DNA of 64,000 nucleotides from Pseudoflavitalea sp. G-6-1-2 (GCF_012927185.1 NZ_JABBGB010000001.1:806001-870000), one strand, 5' to 3'; numbered from the stretch's first letter, positions 17,296 to 25,699 are shown. Numbers and translations: made by a program. The notes: generated by a model from the sequence alone, not told the origin.

Positions 17296-18453
17296 ATGAA
17301 AAGAAAATTAAGAATGGGGATGATAGGTGGCGGAAGCAACGCATTTATTGGCGCTATCCATCGCCTCGCCACCAATATGGATGGGCTTATTGAACTCAGT
17401 TGTGGCGCATTCAGCTCAAACCCAGACACATCAAGAGAATCTGGCCGTGCACTGTTGCTCCCTGAGAACAGAATTTATGCGAGTTATGAAGACATGATTG
17501 TGAACGAACGATCGTTACCGGAAAATGAACGAATGGATTTTGTCAGCATCGTTACTCCCAACTTCGCACATATCGATCCCGCCCTCACGGCACTCAACAA
17601 CGGCTTTCACGTTGTGATCGAAAAACCCATGACCTTCACCCTCGACGAAGCAAAACAGTTGCAGCAGAAAGTGAAGGATACAGGTTTGTTGCTCGCACTC
17701 ACCCATACATACGCAGGCTATCCGATGGTAAAGCAGGCCAGATCGATGGTACAGGATGGCACTATCGGCAAAGTGAGAAAGATCTATGTGGAATATCCGC
17801 AGGGATGGCTCAGCACACTCAGCGAAAAAGAAGGCAATGCACAGGCAGCCTGGCGCACCGATCCCAAACGTTCCGGCAAAAGCGGAGCCATGGGAGATAT
17901 CGGAACGCATGCCGCGCATCTCGCAGAATATGTATCAGGATTGAAAATCACAGAACTCTGTGCCGATCTCAACATCGTTGTTCCCGGCCGCGCACTCGAC
18001 GATGATGGCGCAGTGCTGCTTCGCTTCGACAACGGCGCAACCGGTGTGCTCATGGCCACACAGATCGCCGCCGGCGAAGAGAATGCCCTCAAGCTGCGCG
18101 TGTACGGAGAAAAGGGAAGCATCGAATGGCAACAGATGGAACCCAACACATTGCTGGTGAAATGGCTCGATCAGCCAACACAAGTGTATCGTGCAGGACA
18201 AGGCTATCTTTCTTCATTCGCTAAATTCAATACGCGTACACCAGGTGGACATCCTGAAGGATATATCGAAGCCTTCGCCAATATCTACCGCTGCTTCGCA
18301 CATACACTCAATGCAAGGCTCGAAGGCACTACCCCTACACCCGAAATGCTCGACTATCCCGGCGTGGAAGAAGGCGTTCGCGGAATGGCTTTCATCGAGA
18401 ATGTAGTGGCCAGCAGTAACTCATCACAAAAATGGACAAGCTTTAAAATATGA
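17296..18453 (+). CDS. Gfo/Idh/MocA family oxidoreductase
   Basis: A 385-residue NAD(P)-dependent dehydrogenase. The start ATG 17296 opens on MKRKLRMGMIGGGSNAFIGA, a Rossmann motif; the frame is open further upstream but overlaps the divergent gene. The family motif EKP occurs in HVVIEKPMTFT, with its lysine near the active site, and the DIGTHAAHLAEY block supplies the catalytic histidine region. There is no signal peptide, so it works in the cytoplasm, probably reducing or oxidising a keto-sugar made by the island. Its stop overlaps the next start (ATGA), showing tight coupling with the isomerase that follows. Confidence 0.87.
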   Translation: MKRKLRMGMIGGGSNAFIGAIHRLATNMDGLIELSCGAFSSNPDTSRESGRALLLPENRIYASYEDMIVNERSLPENERMDFVSIVTPNFAHIDPALTALNNGFHVVIEKPMTFTLDEAKQLQQKVKDTGLLLALTHTYAGYPMVKQARSMVQDGTIGKVRKIYVEYPQGWLSTLSEKEGNAQAAWRTDPKRSGKSGAMGDIGTHAAHLAEYVSGLKITELCADLNIVVPGRALDDDGAVLLRFDNGATGVLMATQIAAGEENALKLRVYGEKGSIEWQQMEPNTLLVKWLDQPTQVYRAGQGYLSSFAKFNTRTPGGHPEGYIEAFANIYRCFAHTLNARLEGTTPTPEMLDYPGVEEGVRGMAFIENVVASSNSSQKWTSFKI

Positions 18454-19502
18454 GAACCATCAAAGGTCCCGGCATTTTTCTGGCGCAGTTCGTTGGAGAC
18501 AATGCACCATTCAACACACTCGACTCCATATGCAAATGGGCGTCTGGTCTGGGTTTCAAAGGCGTGCAGATTCCTACATGGGATAGCCGCCTCATCGATC
18601 TGCAAAAGGCAGCCGAAAGCAAAACCTATGTGGATGAACTGCTCGGCACCGTTGCAGCACATGGCATGCAGATAACAGAACTGAGTACGCATTTGCAGGG
18701 GCAGCTGATTGCAGTGCATCCTGCATACAATGCATTGTTCGATGGATTTGCACCGGCGCAGTATCACAACAATCCATCATCAAGATATGAGTGGGCAGTG
18801 CAGCAACTCAAATGGGCAGCGAAAGCATCACAGAACCTTGGGCTCAATGCACATGCAACATTCAGCGGTGCGCTGCTCTGGCAGAATGTTTATCCATGGC
18901 CGCAGCGACCTGCGGGATTGGTAGAGACAGGTTTCAGAGAACTCGCTGCACGCTGGATTCCCATCCTCAATACATTTGATGAACACGGAGTGGATGTTTG
19001 TTACGAACTGCATCCCGGAGAAGATCTGCACGATGGCATCAGCTTCGAAACATTTCTCGAACACACTCACAACCACAAACGCGCTAACATTTTATACGAT
19101 CCATCACATATGGCTTTGCAGTGTTTGGATTATCTGGCATTCATCGATCATTATCACGAGCGCATCCGCGCTTTCCATGTGAAAGATGCAGAGTTCAATC
19201 CCACAGGAAAGCAGGGCGTGTATGGCGGATACCAAAGCTGGATCAACCGTGCAGGAAGATTCCGTTCACTGGGCGATGGTCAGGTGAACTTCAAATCTAT
19301 CTTCAGTAAAATGGCGCAGTACGATTTTCCGGGATGGGCTGTAATGGAGTGGGAATGCTGCATCAAACATCCTGAAGTGGGAGCTGCGGAGGGTGCGCGC
19401 TTCATCAGCGAACATATTATTCCGGTTACCGACAAAGCCTTCGACGATTTCGCGGGTACCGGAAGTAACGAAAATTTTAATAGGGCAGTTCTCGGTTTGT
19501 AA
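18450..19502 (+). CDS. Sugar phosphate isomerase/epimerase (TIM barrel), cytoplasmic
   Basis: A 350-residue xylose-isomerase-like TIM barrel without a signal peptide. Its ATG shares ATGA with the stop of the dehydrogenase gene. Metal and catalytic candidates lie in CYELHPGEDLHDG, ILYDPSHMALQ, RAFHVKDAEFNP and WAVMEWECC, a pattern typical of this superfamily. It resembles proteins annotated as sugar isomerases that partner with MocA-like dehydrogenases. Coupling suggests the two act on the same sugar, perhaps a 3-keto-hexose. The exact reaction is not predictable. Confidence 0.82.
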   Translation: MRTIKGPGIFLAQFVGDNAPFNTLDSICKWASGLGFKGVQIPTWDSRLIDLQKAAESKTYVDELLGTVAAHGMQITELSTHLQGQLIAVHPAYNALFDGFAPAQYHNNPSSRYEWAVQQLKWAAKASQNLGLNAHATFSGALLWQNVYPWPQRPAGLVETGFRELAARWIPILNTFDEHGVDVCYELHPGEDLHDGISFETFLEHTHNHKRANILYDPSHMALQCLDYLAFIDHYHERIRAFHVKDAEFNPTGKQGVYGGYQSWINRAGRFRSLGDGQVNFKSIFSKMAQYDFPGWAVMEWECCIKHPEVGAAEGARFISEHIIPVTDKAFDDFAGTGSNENFNRAVLGL

Positions 19503-19546
19503 AGTAACTTGCCATATTCTTTGACGATTGATAAAACTGGTAACGA

Positions 19547-19942
19547 ATGAAAAAGTTAATGGTTCTTGGCGCTATAGCTGCCGCCAGCCTTATGATGTAT
19601 GCATGCGGAGGAGGTGAAACCAAAGCTCCTGAGCAGAAAGCCGAAGAGAAAAAATCTGCTTCTACAGTTGATGCTGATGCAGAGAAAGCACTTACCATGA
19701 TCGGTAAGCTCGATTGCACTACCTGCCACAAGATCAGTGAAAAAAATATCGGTCCTGCTTATACAGATGTAGCAGCCAAATATGAAGCTACCGATGCAGT
19801 GATCGACGACCTCAGCAACAAGATCATCAAAGGAGGTCAGGGTGTATGGGGGCAAGTACCCATGACGCCACACCCAAGCCTCTCCATGGATGATGCGCGC
19901 ATGATGGTGAAGTACATTCTGAGCCTGAAGAATCAGAAATAA
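19547..19942 (+). CDS. Lipoprotein cytochrome c, class I
   Basis: A 131-residue lipoprotein: signal peptide with lipobox ending MMYAC (C20), a charged spacer (21-44), then a small cytochrome c domain. Heme attaches at C57-T-T-C60-H61, and M106 in VPMTPHP is the likely sixth ligand. It resembles cytochrome c551/c552 types and would carry electrons from a periplasmic dehydrogenase. Placed 44 bp behind the isomerase, it is the natural acceptor for the GMC dehydrogenase of the other arm, equivalent to LacB. A strong terminator follows at 20017. Confidence 0.88.
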   Translation: MKKLMVLGAIAAASLMMYACGGGETKAPEQKAEEKKSASTVDADAEKALTMIGKLDCTTCHKISEKNIGPAYTDVAAKYEATDAVIDDLSNKIIKGGQGVWGQVPMTPHPSLSMDDARMMVKYILSLKNQK

Positions 19943-20016
19943 TCATTGACAGGTCCGGATGGAATGGCAGCTGCATTTTCAGCCAGCCATACACTGCGGC
20001 TTTCTCAACATATTCG

Positions 20017-20045
20017 AATGGCCGGTTACTACAACCGGCCATTTT
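20017..20045 (+). terminator. Intrinsic terminator after cytochrome c gene
   Basis: A perfect 11-bp stem, AATGGCCGGTT (20017-20027) and AACCGGCCATT (20033-20043), with a 5-nt loop and a short T-run. It separates the cytochrome gene from the DUF1080 genes. Confidence 0.75.
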
Positions 20046-20188
20046 AGCTTTCTGCCCTCTTGAATTCACTTCACAGCAGCTGTTGCCCGGCCATTAACGG
20101 AACAATAACGAGGCAAAACACTTCATATCTAAAATTTTTGCAGCACAAATGCGGGATTTGCTTATTTTTAAGCATCAATGAAACCCGT

Positions 20189-20926
20189 ATGCTAAACCGA
20201 TTTTGCACCATCCTGACACTTATCGCATTATGCAGCTGCACAACCAGCCGCAAATCGCAGACAGCTTCTTCAAACAATACACTCAGCTCCAAAGAACAAT
20301 CGCAGGGCTGGGAATTGCTGTTTGATGGCAGTACTAAAAACGGATGGCATGTTTTCAACAACCGCACCGACGGCGCTGCCTGGAAAGTGGAAGATGGCGT
20401 GCTTTTTCTCGACCCTAAGGCCAAAGGCCCCAAAGGCGAAGGAGGTGGCGATCTCACATCAGACAAAACGTATGGCAACTTCCATCTCAAACTCGATTGG
20501 AAAATCGATTCCGCCGGCAACAGCGGCATCATGTTCCATGCACAGGAAGATCCGAAATACAGATGGGCTTATGTAACAGCTCCCGAAATGCAGATCATCG
20601 ACAACAATGCACATGCCGATGCAAAATTTGTGAAGCATCGCGCAGGTGATCTCTACGACCTCATTTCGGCAGTACCTGAAAACAGCCGCAAAGCCGGTGA
20701 ATGGAATACCAGCGAGATCATTTATCAGAACGGTAATCTCTCGTTGTATCAGAATGGCAAAGAAGTTGTAATCACCAATATGAACAGCCCTGAATTCAAA
20801 GAGCTGATCGCCAAAAGCAAATTCAAAACGATAGAAGAATTTGCAAAAGTGAATTCCGGCAAACTGGTATTGCAGGATCATGGCGATAAAGTATGGTTCA
20901 GAAATATAAAGGTGAAGACCTTATAA
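20189..20926 (+). CDS. DUF1080 (3-keto-disaccharide hydrolase family) lipoprotein 1
   Basis: A 245-residue lipoprotein. The start ATG 20189 gives MLNRFCTILTLIALCSC with a lipidated cysteine at position 17; the frame is open upstream but without a signal. The domain is a ConA-like jelly roll of PF06439, whose studied members hydrolyse 3-keto-glycosides. Conserved blocks: WELLFDGSTKNGWHVF, GNSGIMFHAQED, PEMQIIDNNAHAD, HRAGDLYDLI and VWFRNIKVK at the end. It lies 36 bp before a paralogous gene. The natural substrate would be the 3-keto product of the GMC dehydrogenase; this is inference from context. Confidence 0.88.
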   Translation: MLNRFCTILTLIALCSCTTSRKSQTASSNNTLSSKEQSQGWELLFDGSTKNGWHVFNNRTDGAAWKVEDGVLFLDPKAKGPKGEGGGDLTSDKTYGNFHLKLDWKIDSAGNSGIMFHAQEDPKYRWAYVTAPEMQIIDNNAHADAKFVKHRAGDLYDLISAVPENSRKAGEWNTSEIIYQNGNLSLYQNGKEVVITNMNSPEFKELIAKSKFKTIEEFAKVNSGKLVLQDHGDKVWFRNIKVKTL

Positions 20927-20962
20927 TTGCCTATATTACTATCAATAAAAAACCGAATTGCT

Positions 20963-21754
20963 ATGCGATCAATGCTCGCCGTTTTCATGCTCGCTGCAGG
21001 CTTTGTATCCTGTGGTGCCAACAATGACCATCCGCTCGACAATCAACCCAAAACCGATACAACCAAAGGTGGACCAGCCATCGATGTAGAGCCATACCAC
21101 AACCAGTTGACCGGTCAGGAAAAAGAAGAAGGCTGGGAATTGCTGTTCGATGGCACTACCAAAAACGGATGGCACGTGTACAACAACAAATCAGACGGCA
21201 GCGCCTGGGTTGTTGCCGACGGTACACTGCACCTCGATCCCAAACAAAAGAAAGACTGGCAGACTGTGGGCGGTGGAGACATCGTATCTGAAAAAGAATA
21301 CGACAACTATCACCTCAAACTGGAGTGGAAACTCAATGCAGCCGGCAACAGCGGCATCATTCTCTTTGTGAAAGAAGAACCTAAATACGAACATACCTGG
21401 CATACCGGCCCCGAAATGCAGGTGCTCGACAATGCAGGACATCCTGATTCAAAGATCAACAAACATCGCGCAGGCGATCTCTATGATCTCATCAGCAGCT
21501 CACCCGAAACTGTTCGCCCCGCAGGTGAATGGAATCAGGTGGAGATCATTTCAAAAGACGGCAAACTCGAATTTATGCTGAACGGCACAAAAGTGCTGAG
21601 CACCACTATGTGGGACGATCAGTGGAAGCAATTGATCGCCGGCAGCAAATTCAAGTCCATGCCCGATTTCGGTACCTATAAAAAAGGCAGATTCGGTCTG
21701 CAGGATCATGGCGATCCTGTATGGTACAGAAACATCAAGATCAAAAAATTGTAA
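20963..21754 (+). CDS. DUF1080 (3-keto-disaccharide hydrolase family) lipoprotein 2
   Basis: A 263-residue lipoprotein, clear paralogue of the gene before it. The start ATG 20963 gives MRSMLAVFMLAAGFVSC with lipidated C17; an upstream TTG is less likely. It shares the same blocks in the same order: WELLFDGTTKNGWHVY, GNSGIILFVKEE, PEMQVLDNAGHPD, HRAGDLYDLIS, QDHGDPVWYRNIKIK. The N-terminal spacer after the lipid cysteine is longer than in its twin. Two tandem copies suggest hydrolases with different glycoside preferences, such as alpha versus beta linkages or different aglycones. Confidence 0.88.
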   Translation: MRSMLAVFMLAAGFVSCGANNDHPLDNQPKTDTTKGGPAIDVEPYHNQLTGQEKEEGWELLFDGTTKNGWHVYNNKSDGSAWVVADGTLHLDPKQKKDWQTVGGGDIVSEKEYDNYHLKLEWKLNAAGNSGIILFVKEEPKYEHTWHTGPEMQVLDNAGHPDSKINKHRAGDLYDLISSSPETVRPAGEWNQVEIISKDGKLEFMLNGTKVLSTTMWDDQWKQLIAGSKFKSMPDFGTYKKGRFGLQDHGDPVWYRNIKIKKL

Positions 21755-21782
21755 CGAAAGGTTGAGATAGTACTTACAATGA

Positions 21783-21823
21783 AACCGGGGCTGCGTTGTG
21801 AAATGCAGCCCCGGTTCTTTTTT
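21783..21823 (+). terminator. Intrinsic terminator of the DUF1080 pair
   Basis: A perfect 12-bp stem, AACCGGGGCTGC (21783-21794) and GCAGCCCCGGTT (21805-21816), with a 10-nt loop, followed by CTTTTTT. It points along the plus strand and sits between the convergent genes. Confidence 0.88.
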
Positions 21824-21839
21824 CGAAACAGTTCTTTCG

Positions 21840-22712
21840 TTATTTCAGAATGCGTTCTTTCAGATTGGTGATGCTTGTTTGAATGCTGTCGAAAGGAGAG
21901 CCCGGGCATTGATCCTGCTCTACAAAAAAGTATTGCATGCCACTCTTCTTTGCGTGTTTAAAGATGGTAGTAAAATCGATCACTCCATTGCCTACTTCTG
22001 TGAATTTCTTTTCGGGTGTATTGTCCATATCCTTCACATGCCACATCGCAAAACGGCCGGGATATTGGTTGAACAAGGCAATGGGGTCATGCCCGGCCTT
22101 GGTGGCCCAGTAAATATCGAGCTCGAAATGCACGAGTGATTTGTCGGTGCCGCGCATCAGAATGTCGAGGCCGTTTTGTCCGCTCTGATCGGCAAATTCA
22201 AAATCGTGATTATGATAAGCGAGTTTCAGTTTGGATTGCTGCGCAATGGTACCCGCTTTATTGAGTTGATCTGTGAGTTGTTTGTAATGTTCGATGCTGC
22301 GAAACTTCTGATCGAGCCAGGGAACAACTATGTATTCCTGCCCGATGGCTTTTGCATCAGCTACTGCTGTTTTCCATCCTTCTTCCCAATTGGGTTCGAG
22401 AAAATATTGTCCTCCGTAAGTGTGGCCTGATGGAGAGCTGAGATCGTTTTCTTTCAGCAGCTTATTGAATTCATCTACAGAGAGGCCAAACCATTTACGG
22501 TCTTTGTATCCGTAGGTTTCAATTTGTTTGTAGCCAAGGCGTGCTACACGTGTAATGGTATCAACAGGGTCTTTCGCTACTTCGTTGCGAAGCGTATACA
22601 GCTGCACTCCAATGGGTGCCTGTTTTACAAAAAAGTTTTCGGGAATAATAAAGAGACCTGCAGTAAGTACAGTGGACTGCTTCAGAAATTGCCTGCGCGT
22701 TTTCATCGACAT
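21840..22712 (-). CDS. Sugar phosphate isomerase/epimerase, Tat-exported
   Basis: A 290-residue xylose-isomerase-like TIM barrel with a Tat signal (MSMKTRRQFLKQSTVLTAGL). Start ATG is 22712, or 22706 two codons on. Metal-site candidates: IETYGYKD, YHNHDFEF, HFELDIYWATKAG, AMWHVKDMD and YFFVEQDQC. Being periplasmic, it could work together with the DUF1080 lipoproteins on keto-sugars. It is transcribed towards them with a terminator in between. This is the third such barrel in the island and the second with a Tat signal. Confidence 0.83.
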   Translation of the reverse strand: MSMKTRRQFLKQSTVLTAGLFIIPENFFVKQAPIGVQLYTLRNEVAKDPVDTITRVARLGYKQIETYGYKDRKWFGLSVDEFNKLLKENDLSSPSGHTYGGQYFLEPNWEEGWKTAVADAKAIGQEYIVVPWLDQKFRSIEHYKQLTDQLNKAGTIAQQSKLKLAYHNHDFEFADQSGQNGLDILMRGTDKSLVHFELDIYWATKAGHDPIALFNQYPGRFAMWHVKDMDNTPEKKFTEVGNGVIDFTTIFKHAKKSGMQYFFVEQDQCPGSPFDSIQTSITNLKERILK

Positions 22713-22765
22713 ACGACATACGTGTTAGGCAATCAAGATACAAAGATATTCTGAGGAATCCCCGC

Positions 22766-23269
22766 TTAGGTGCTGGCGATAACAGCAGCAGATTGTTCTT
22801 CTGTGTGGATAACGGTATACCATCCGATCATCAGCAACAGCATGTATTCTGCAACGGGTGTGGCATGGATCTGCACTTTGCCGCGCTCCGATTTGCTGTG
22901 ACTGCGGCTGAGTATGCTGATCACCGGTTTTTGCTGCGCATCCAGCCAGGCGTATTCTGCTTTGAATACCGCGGTGCGTTTCATTTTGTAGGTGTTGCCA
23001 TCCTGATAACGGATCTCCAGCTTTTTGTTCCAGTTGATGGGATACGATTCAAGTGTATACGGACTCTGCTCTGCTTTGATCTCCAGTTTCGTTTTCCAGA
23101 AACCGGTTTTCTTCAACACCCATTTCTTATCACCGATGGTAACAACGGCATCGCTCTTGAAGGACGAAGGATAATTTATTTCGGCCAGCAATTCGTTATC
23201 GTGCCAGAACTCAAAATGCTTTTTGAGGTAAGCCGGCTTTTTTACTGTGATGGTTCCGGGGGTGTTCAT
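22766..23269 (-). CDS. Conserved protein of unknown function, third gene of the sigma operon
   Basis: A 167-residue protein, predicted mostly beta-strand with alternating hydrophobic and charged residues, and one hydrophobic segment near residues 140-152 (EYMLLLMIGWYTVI). The repeated strand pattern (KKTGFWKTKLEIKAEQSPYT, KMKRTAVFKAEYAWLDAQQ) resembles a tubby/LURP-one-like fold, a weak resemblance. It lies 6 bp after the anti-sigma-like gene and is probably in the same operon. Function unknown. Confidence 0.6.
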   Translation of the reverse strand: MNTPGTITVKKPAYLKKHFEFWHDNELLAEINYPSSFKSDAVVTIGDKKWVLKKTGFWKTKLEIKAEQSPYTLESYPINWNKKLEIRYQDGNTYKMKRTAVFKAEYAWLDAQQKPVISILSRSHSKSERGKVQIHATPVAEYMLLLMIGWYTVIHTEEQSAAVIAST

Positions 23270-23275
23270 GTGCAG

Positions 23276-23932
23276 TTAGATTTCGTCCATTTGCCTCAGC
23301 AGATCTTTCAGGTATTTGATATGCTGGCCATACAGTTTATTCAGGTACCATTTATTGAGGAAGTACATGCCGGCTGTTACCACTACTCCACCGATCAGAA
23401 ATTCTGTGAAGAGGCCATGCTCTCTCACGGCATTCAGCATCGGCTGGGCGCGGTTTCCAAGGGTTTCTCCGGAAAGCTGAAAAGAAGGTGTTTTGTAAAG
23501 TATGATCAATCCGGTTAAGTAGTACAAAAACGGCATCAGCAAAGTGCCTGCGATGAAATAGAATCGTACATATTTTTCGAGCGTACCGAGTTGATGCTGC
23601 AGATTGCTTTTCACTTCCGATTCTACACACTGCATCGATTTCAGCAGTTTGTCTTTATGATAGTAGTAGAATCCGAATCCTACCGCTACGAGTGTAAACA
23701 GGATGGACACTTCCCAGTACCGGCCATGTTTTTCTGTGAGGTAGTAAATTATAGCAAATGCATAGGTGATTATTACGGCAACCAGTTCCCATCGGAGATT
23801 ACGTCTGAGCTTTGCAACCGGGCTCTGCGATTTCTTACCCAGCATGGACAAAATCTCGTTACTGTTATCAGGGTGACGGTCCACGTGCTGGTCCTGTTCT
23901 TTCCAAATATCTTTCAGGCTATCCAACTCCAT
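23276..23932 (-). CDS. Membrane protein, probable anti-sigma partner of the ECF factor
   Basis: A 218-residue protein: cytoplasmic N-terminus (MELDSLKDIWKEQDQ, a start common in Bacteroidota proteins encoded next to ECF sigma genes), two membrane segments around residues 48-90, a charged middle, and two more hydrophobic segments near 122-145 and 175-192. It overlaps the sigma-factor gene by 14 bp. The context suggests it holds or senses for the sigma factor at the membrane; no zinc-binding anti-sigma motif is visible, so this is inference. Confidence 0.6.
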   Translation of the reverse strand: MELDSLKDIWKEQDQHVDRHPDNSNEILSMLGKKSQSPVAKLRRNLRWELVAVIITYAFAIIYYLTEKHGRYWEVSILFTLVAVGFGFYYYHKDKLLKSMQCVESEVKSNLQHQLGTLEKYVRFYFIAGTLLMPFLYYLTGLIILYKTPSFQLSGETLGNRAQPMLNAVREHGLFTEFLIGGVVVTAGMYFLNKWYLNKLYGQHIKYLKDLLRQMDEI

Positions 23933-24434
23933 GTTCTACTGCTTTAGTGAGTTTACGTAATTTTTCTTTGATGCGGTTCATCTTTACCCGCAGGTTATTC
24001 TGGTTGATACCGAGAATCTCTTCCATCTCTTCGTAGCTTTTATCTTCCAGATACAACATCACAATACCTCTTTCGATTTCTGGTAGCTGGTGAATGGCTT
24101 TGTACAGTTGCGCCAGTTTTTCTTCTTTATCCTTGTTGTATTGAATGTCCTGGATCTCTGTGGGCAGCAGTTCCGGTTCAACGTTTTTGATAAGGTTTTT
24201 TTGCTTTCGGAGGTCGGAGATAGCAGTGTTCAGGGCAATACGATAGAGCCAGGTGCTGAATTTGGAATCGCCGCGAAAACGGGGGTAAGCCCGCCATAGC
24301 TGTATTACGATCTCCTGAAACAGGTCCTGTTTATCATATTCCGTGGCACAATACAGGTTACACACTTTGTGCAACATGCCTTTGTGCTGGTTTACCAATG
24401 CTAAAAACTCATCCGGGTCGGTCTTCGGGTGCAA
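23919..24434 (-). CDS. ECF-type RNA polymerase sigma factor
   Basis: A 171-residue sigma-70 family ECF factor. Region 2 spans FLALVNQHKGMLHKVCNLY to GDSKFSTWLYRIALNTAISD (with the DLFQEIVIQLWRAY helix that opens the promoter); region 4 is LPEIERGIVMLYLEDKSYEEMEEILGI plus NLRVKMNRIKEKL. The start appears to be a TTG at 24434: the next in-frame ATG is codon 20 and would cut region 2, and an in-frame stop lies two codons upstream. It is the first gene of an operon with the overlapping membrane protein. Confidence 0.88.
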   Translation of the reverse strand: MHPKTDPDEFLALVNQHKGMLHKVCNLYCATEYDKQDLFQEIVIQLWRAYPRFRGDSKFSTWLYRIALNTAISDLRKQKNLIKNVEPELLPTEIQDIQYNKDKEEKLAQLYKAIHQLPEIERGIVMLYLEDKSYEEMEEILGINQNNLRVKMNRIKEKLRKLTKAVEHGVG

Positions 24435-24507
24435 ACTTTAATTGGTTTTGGCGCAAAAGATACCAAATAGGTCGCGATAGACTATAAAAATATTACAGTC
24501 CTCCCCC

Positions 24508-24515
24508 TATTTTTG
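24508..24515 (+). promoter_or_regulatory. Candidate -7 box for ArsC-like gene
   Basis: TATTTTTG matches TAnnTTTG and lies 18 bp before the ATG at 24534, predicting a leader of roughly 10-15 nt. No TTTG is present at -33. Confidence 0.4.
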
Positions 24516-24533
24516 CCGGATTAATCCGAAAAG

Positions 24534-24893
24534 ATGAAAAAGTTCTACCACCTCGGCAATTGCACTACCTGTCAGGCCATTATAAAAGACACAAAGGTTG
24601 ATCAGAAAGGGTTTATGATGCAGGAGATCAAAACCGAATCCATCACTCCGGCGCAGCTGGACGAAATGAAGGCGCTGAGCGGATCTTATGAATCACTCTT
24701 CAGCCGAAGGGCGCTCAAATACAAAGAGATGGGATTGAAAGACAAAAACTTAACGGAGGATGATTACCGGAAACTCATTCTCGAAGAATATACATTTCTC
24801 AAAAGACCTGTGGCCATCATCGGTAAACAGATCTTTATCGGCAACGATAAAAAGAATGTAGCCGCACTCGCTGCCGCCGTAGAAAAATTATAG
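24534..24893 (+). CDS. ArsC/Spx-like thioredoxin-fold protein
   Basis: A 119-residue protein of the arsenate reductase (ArsC)/Spx/YffB family. The redox motif is C9-T-T-C12 in LGNCTTCQAI, a CxxC arrangement as in Spx-like proteins rather than the single-cysteine arsenate reductases. FLKRPVAIIGKQIFIG (87-102) is the conserved C-terminal cis-proline block with the arginine that contacts oxyanion or substrate. It is a cytoplasmic protein of the usual length. Arsenate reduction is possible but unproven; no other ars gene is near. Confidence 0.83.
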   Translation: MKKFYHLGNCTTCQAIIKDTKVDQKGFMMQEIKTESITPAQLDEMKALSGSYESLFSRRALKYKEMGLKDKNLTEDDYRKLILEEYTFLKRPVAIIGKQIFIGNDKKNVAALAAAVEKL

Positions 24894-24894
24894 C

Positions 24895-25491
24895 CTACGG
24901 CTTGATCATCAGTTTCAGCACCTCGTTGAAATCGATGGCAGTGATGCGCACCAGGCCTTTCACGCCCGCATAGTCCCGTGCAGAGCTGTAGAGATAATCT
25001 TCGGGCAGATCCACAATTTTGTCGCGCACCGGATTCTCATGAATATGCAATACTTTTTCCTTGAGCCTGAATGGCTCCCTGAAATGAATGCATGACGGAT
25101 TGGTGCAGCTCTGCCACACACAGAATTTTTCAAGACGTTTGAGAGATTGACTGCAATGTTCGAACCTTTCGAGCATCCACGATTTGCGGAGGTCCGTTTC
25201 AGTATCCATTGCTTCGAGTATCTTATTGGTAGTGATTTTCTTGAACTCTTTTTCGATATGTGCCAATCCGCCCGGATCGTCGCAACGGGCCAGCAGGTGA
25301 AGATGATTGGTCATCAGGCACCAGGCATGTACAATCAATCCTTTGGAGACGATGAAACTGTTCAGCACATCGGTAATGATCTGCTTGTAAACCGGACGGA
25401 TAAAGATATCCACCCAATCAACCGTATTGAATGTGATGTAGGAACATGCCTTCGGGTCCACTCTGTTTTCCTTCTTTTCTTCCATTACCAT
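24895..25491 (-). CDS. RAYT-type transposase (Y1_Tnp, IS200-like) with tyrosine position altered
   Basis: A 198-residue HUH-type single-strand transposase relative of the REP-associated tyrosine transposase group. The HUH metal motif is H63-L-H65 in MTNHLHLLARC. The C-terminal block HIHENPVRDKIVDLPEDY (149 onward), then YLYSSARDYAG, is diagnostic of the Bacteroidota RAYT subgroup. The position that is normally the catalytic tyrosine (Y-I-H-x-N-P) is H149, codon CAT at 25047-25045; TAT would need only one base change. The protein may be inactive or domesticated. No flanking inverted repeats or target duplication were seen, so it is not a complete IS. Start 25491 or 25485. Confidence 0.87.
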   Translation of the reverse strand: MVMEEKKENRVDPKACSYITFNTVDWVDIFIRPVYKQIITDVLNSFIVSKGLIVHAWCLMTNHLHLLARCDDPGGLAHIEKEFKKITTNKILEAMDTETDLRKSWMLERFEHCSQSLKRLEKFCVWQSCTNPSCIHFREPFRLKEKVLHIHENPVRDKIVDLPEDYLYSSARDYAGVKGLVRITAIDFNEVLKLMIKP

Positions 25492-25699
25492 TGGCTTTTT
25501 TAAAGCTTGAAAAATGGCTCAGGGGCATCTTCTTAAAGTTACGATTATCGTGCCGGGAGAACAAGGAGAAGGCCTTAAATATCATTAAAATTTATCATTG
25601 AAAAGTTAAATCCGGCAGCCTGAAAGCCGCACTGAGAAAGCTGTTGAATTAATGCAGGCAGATATTTCAACTTAATTGGCTGGCAACTTTTCGCTTCGA

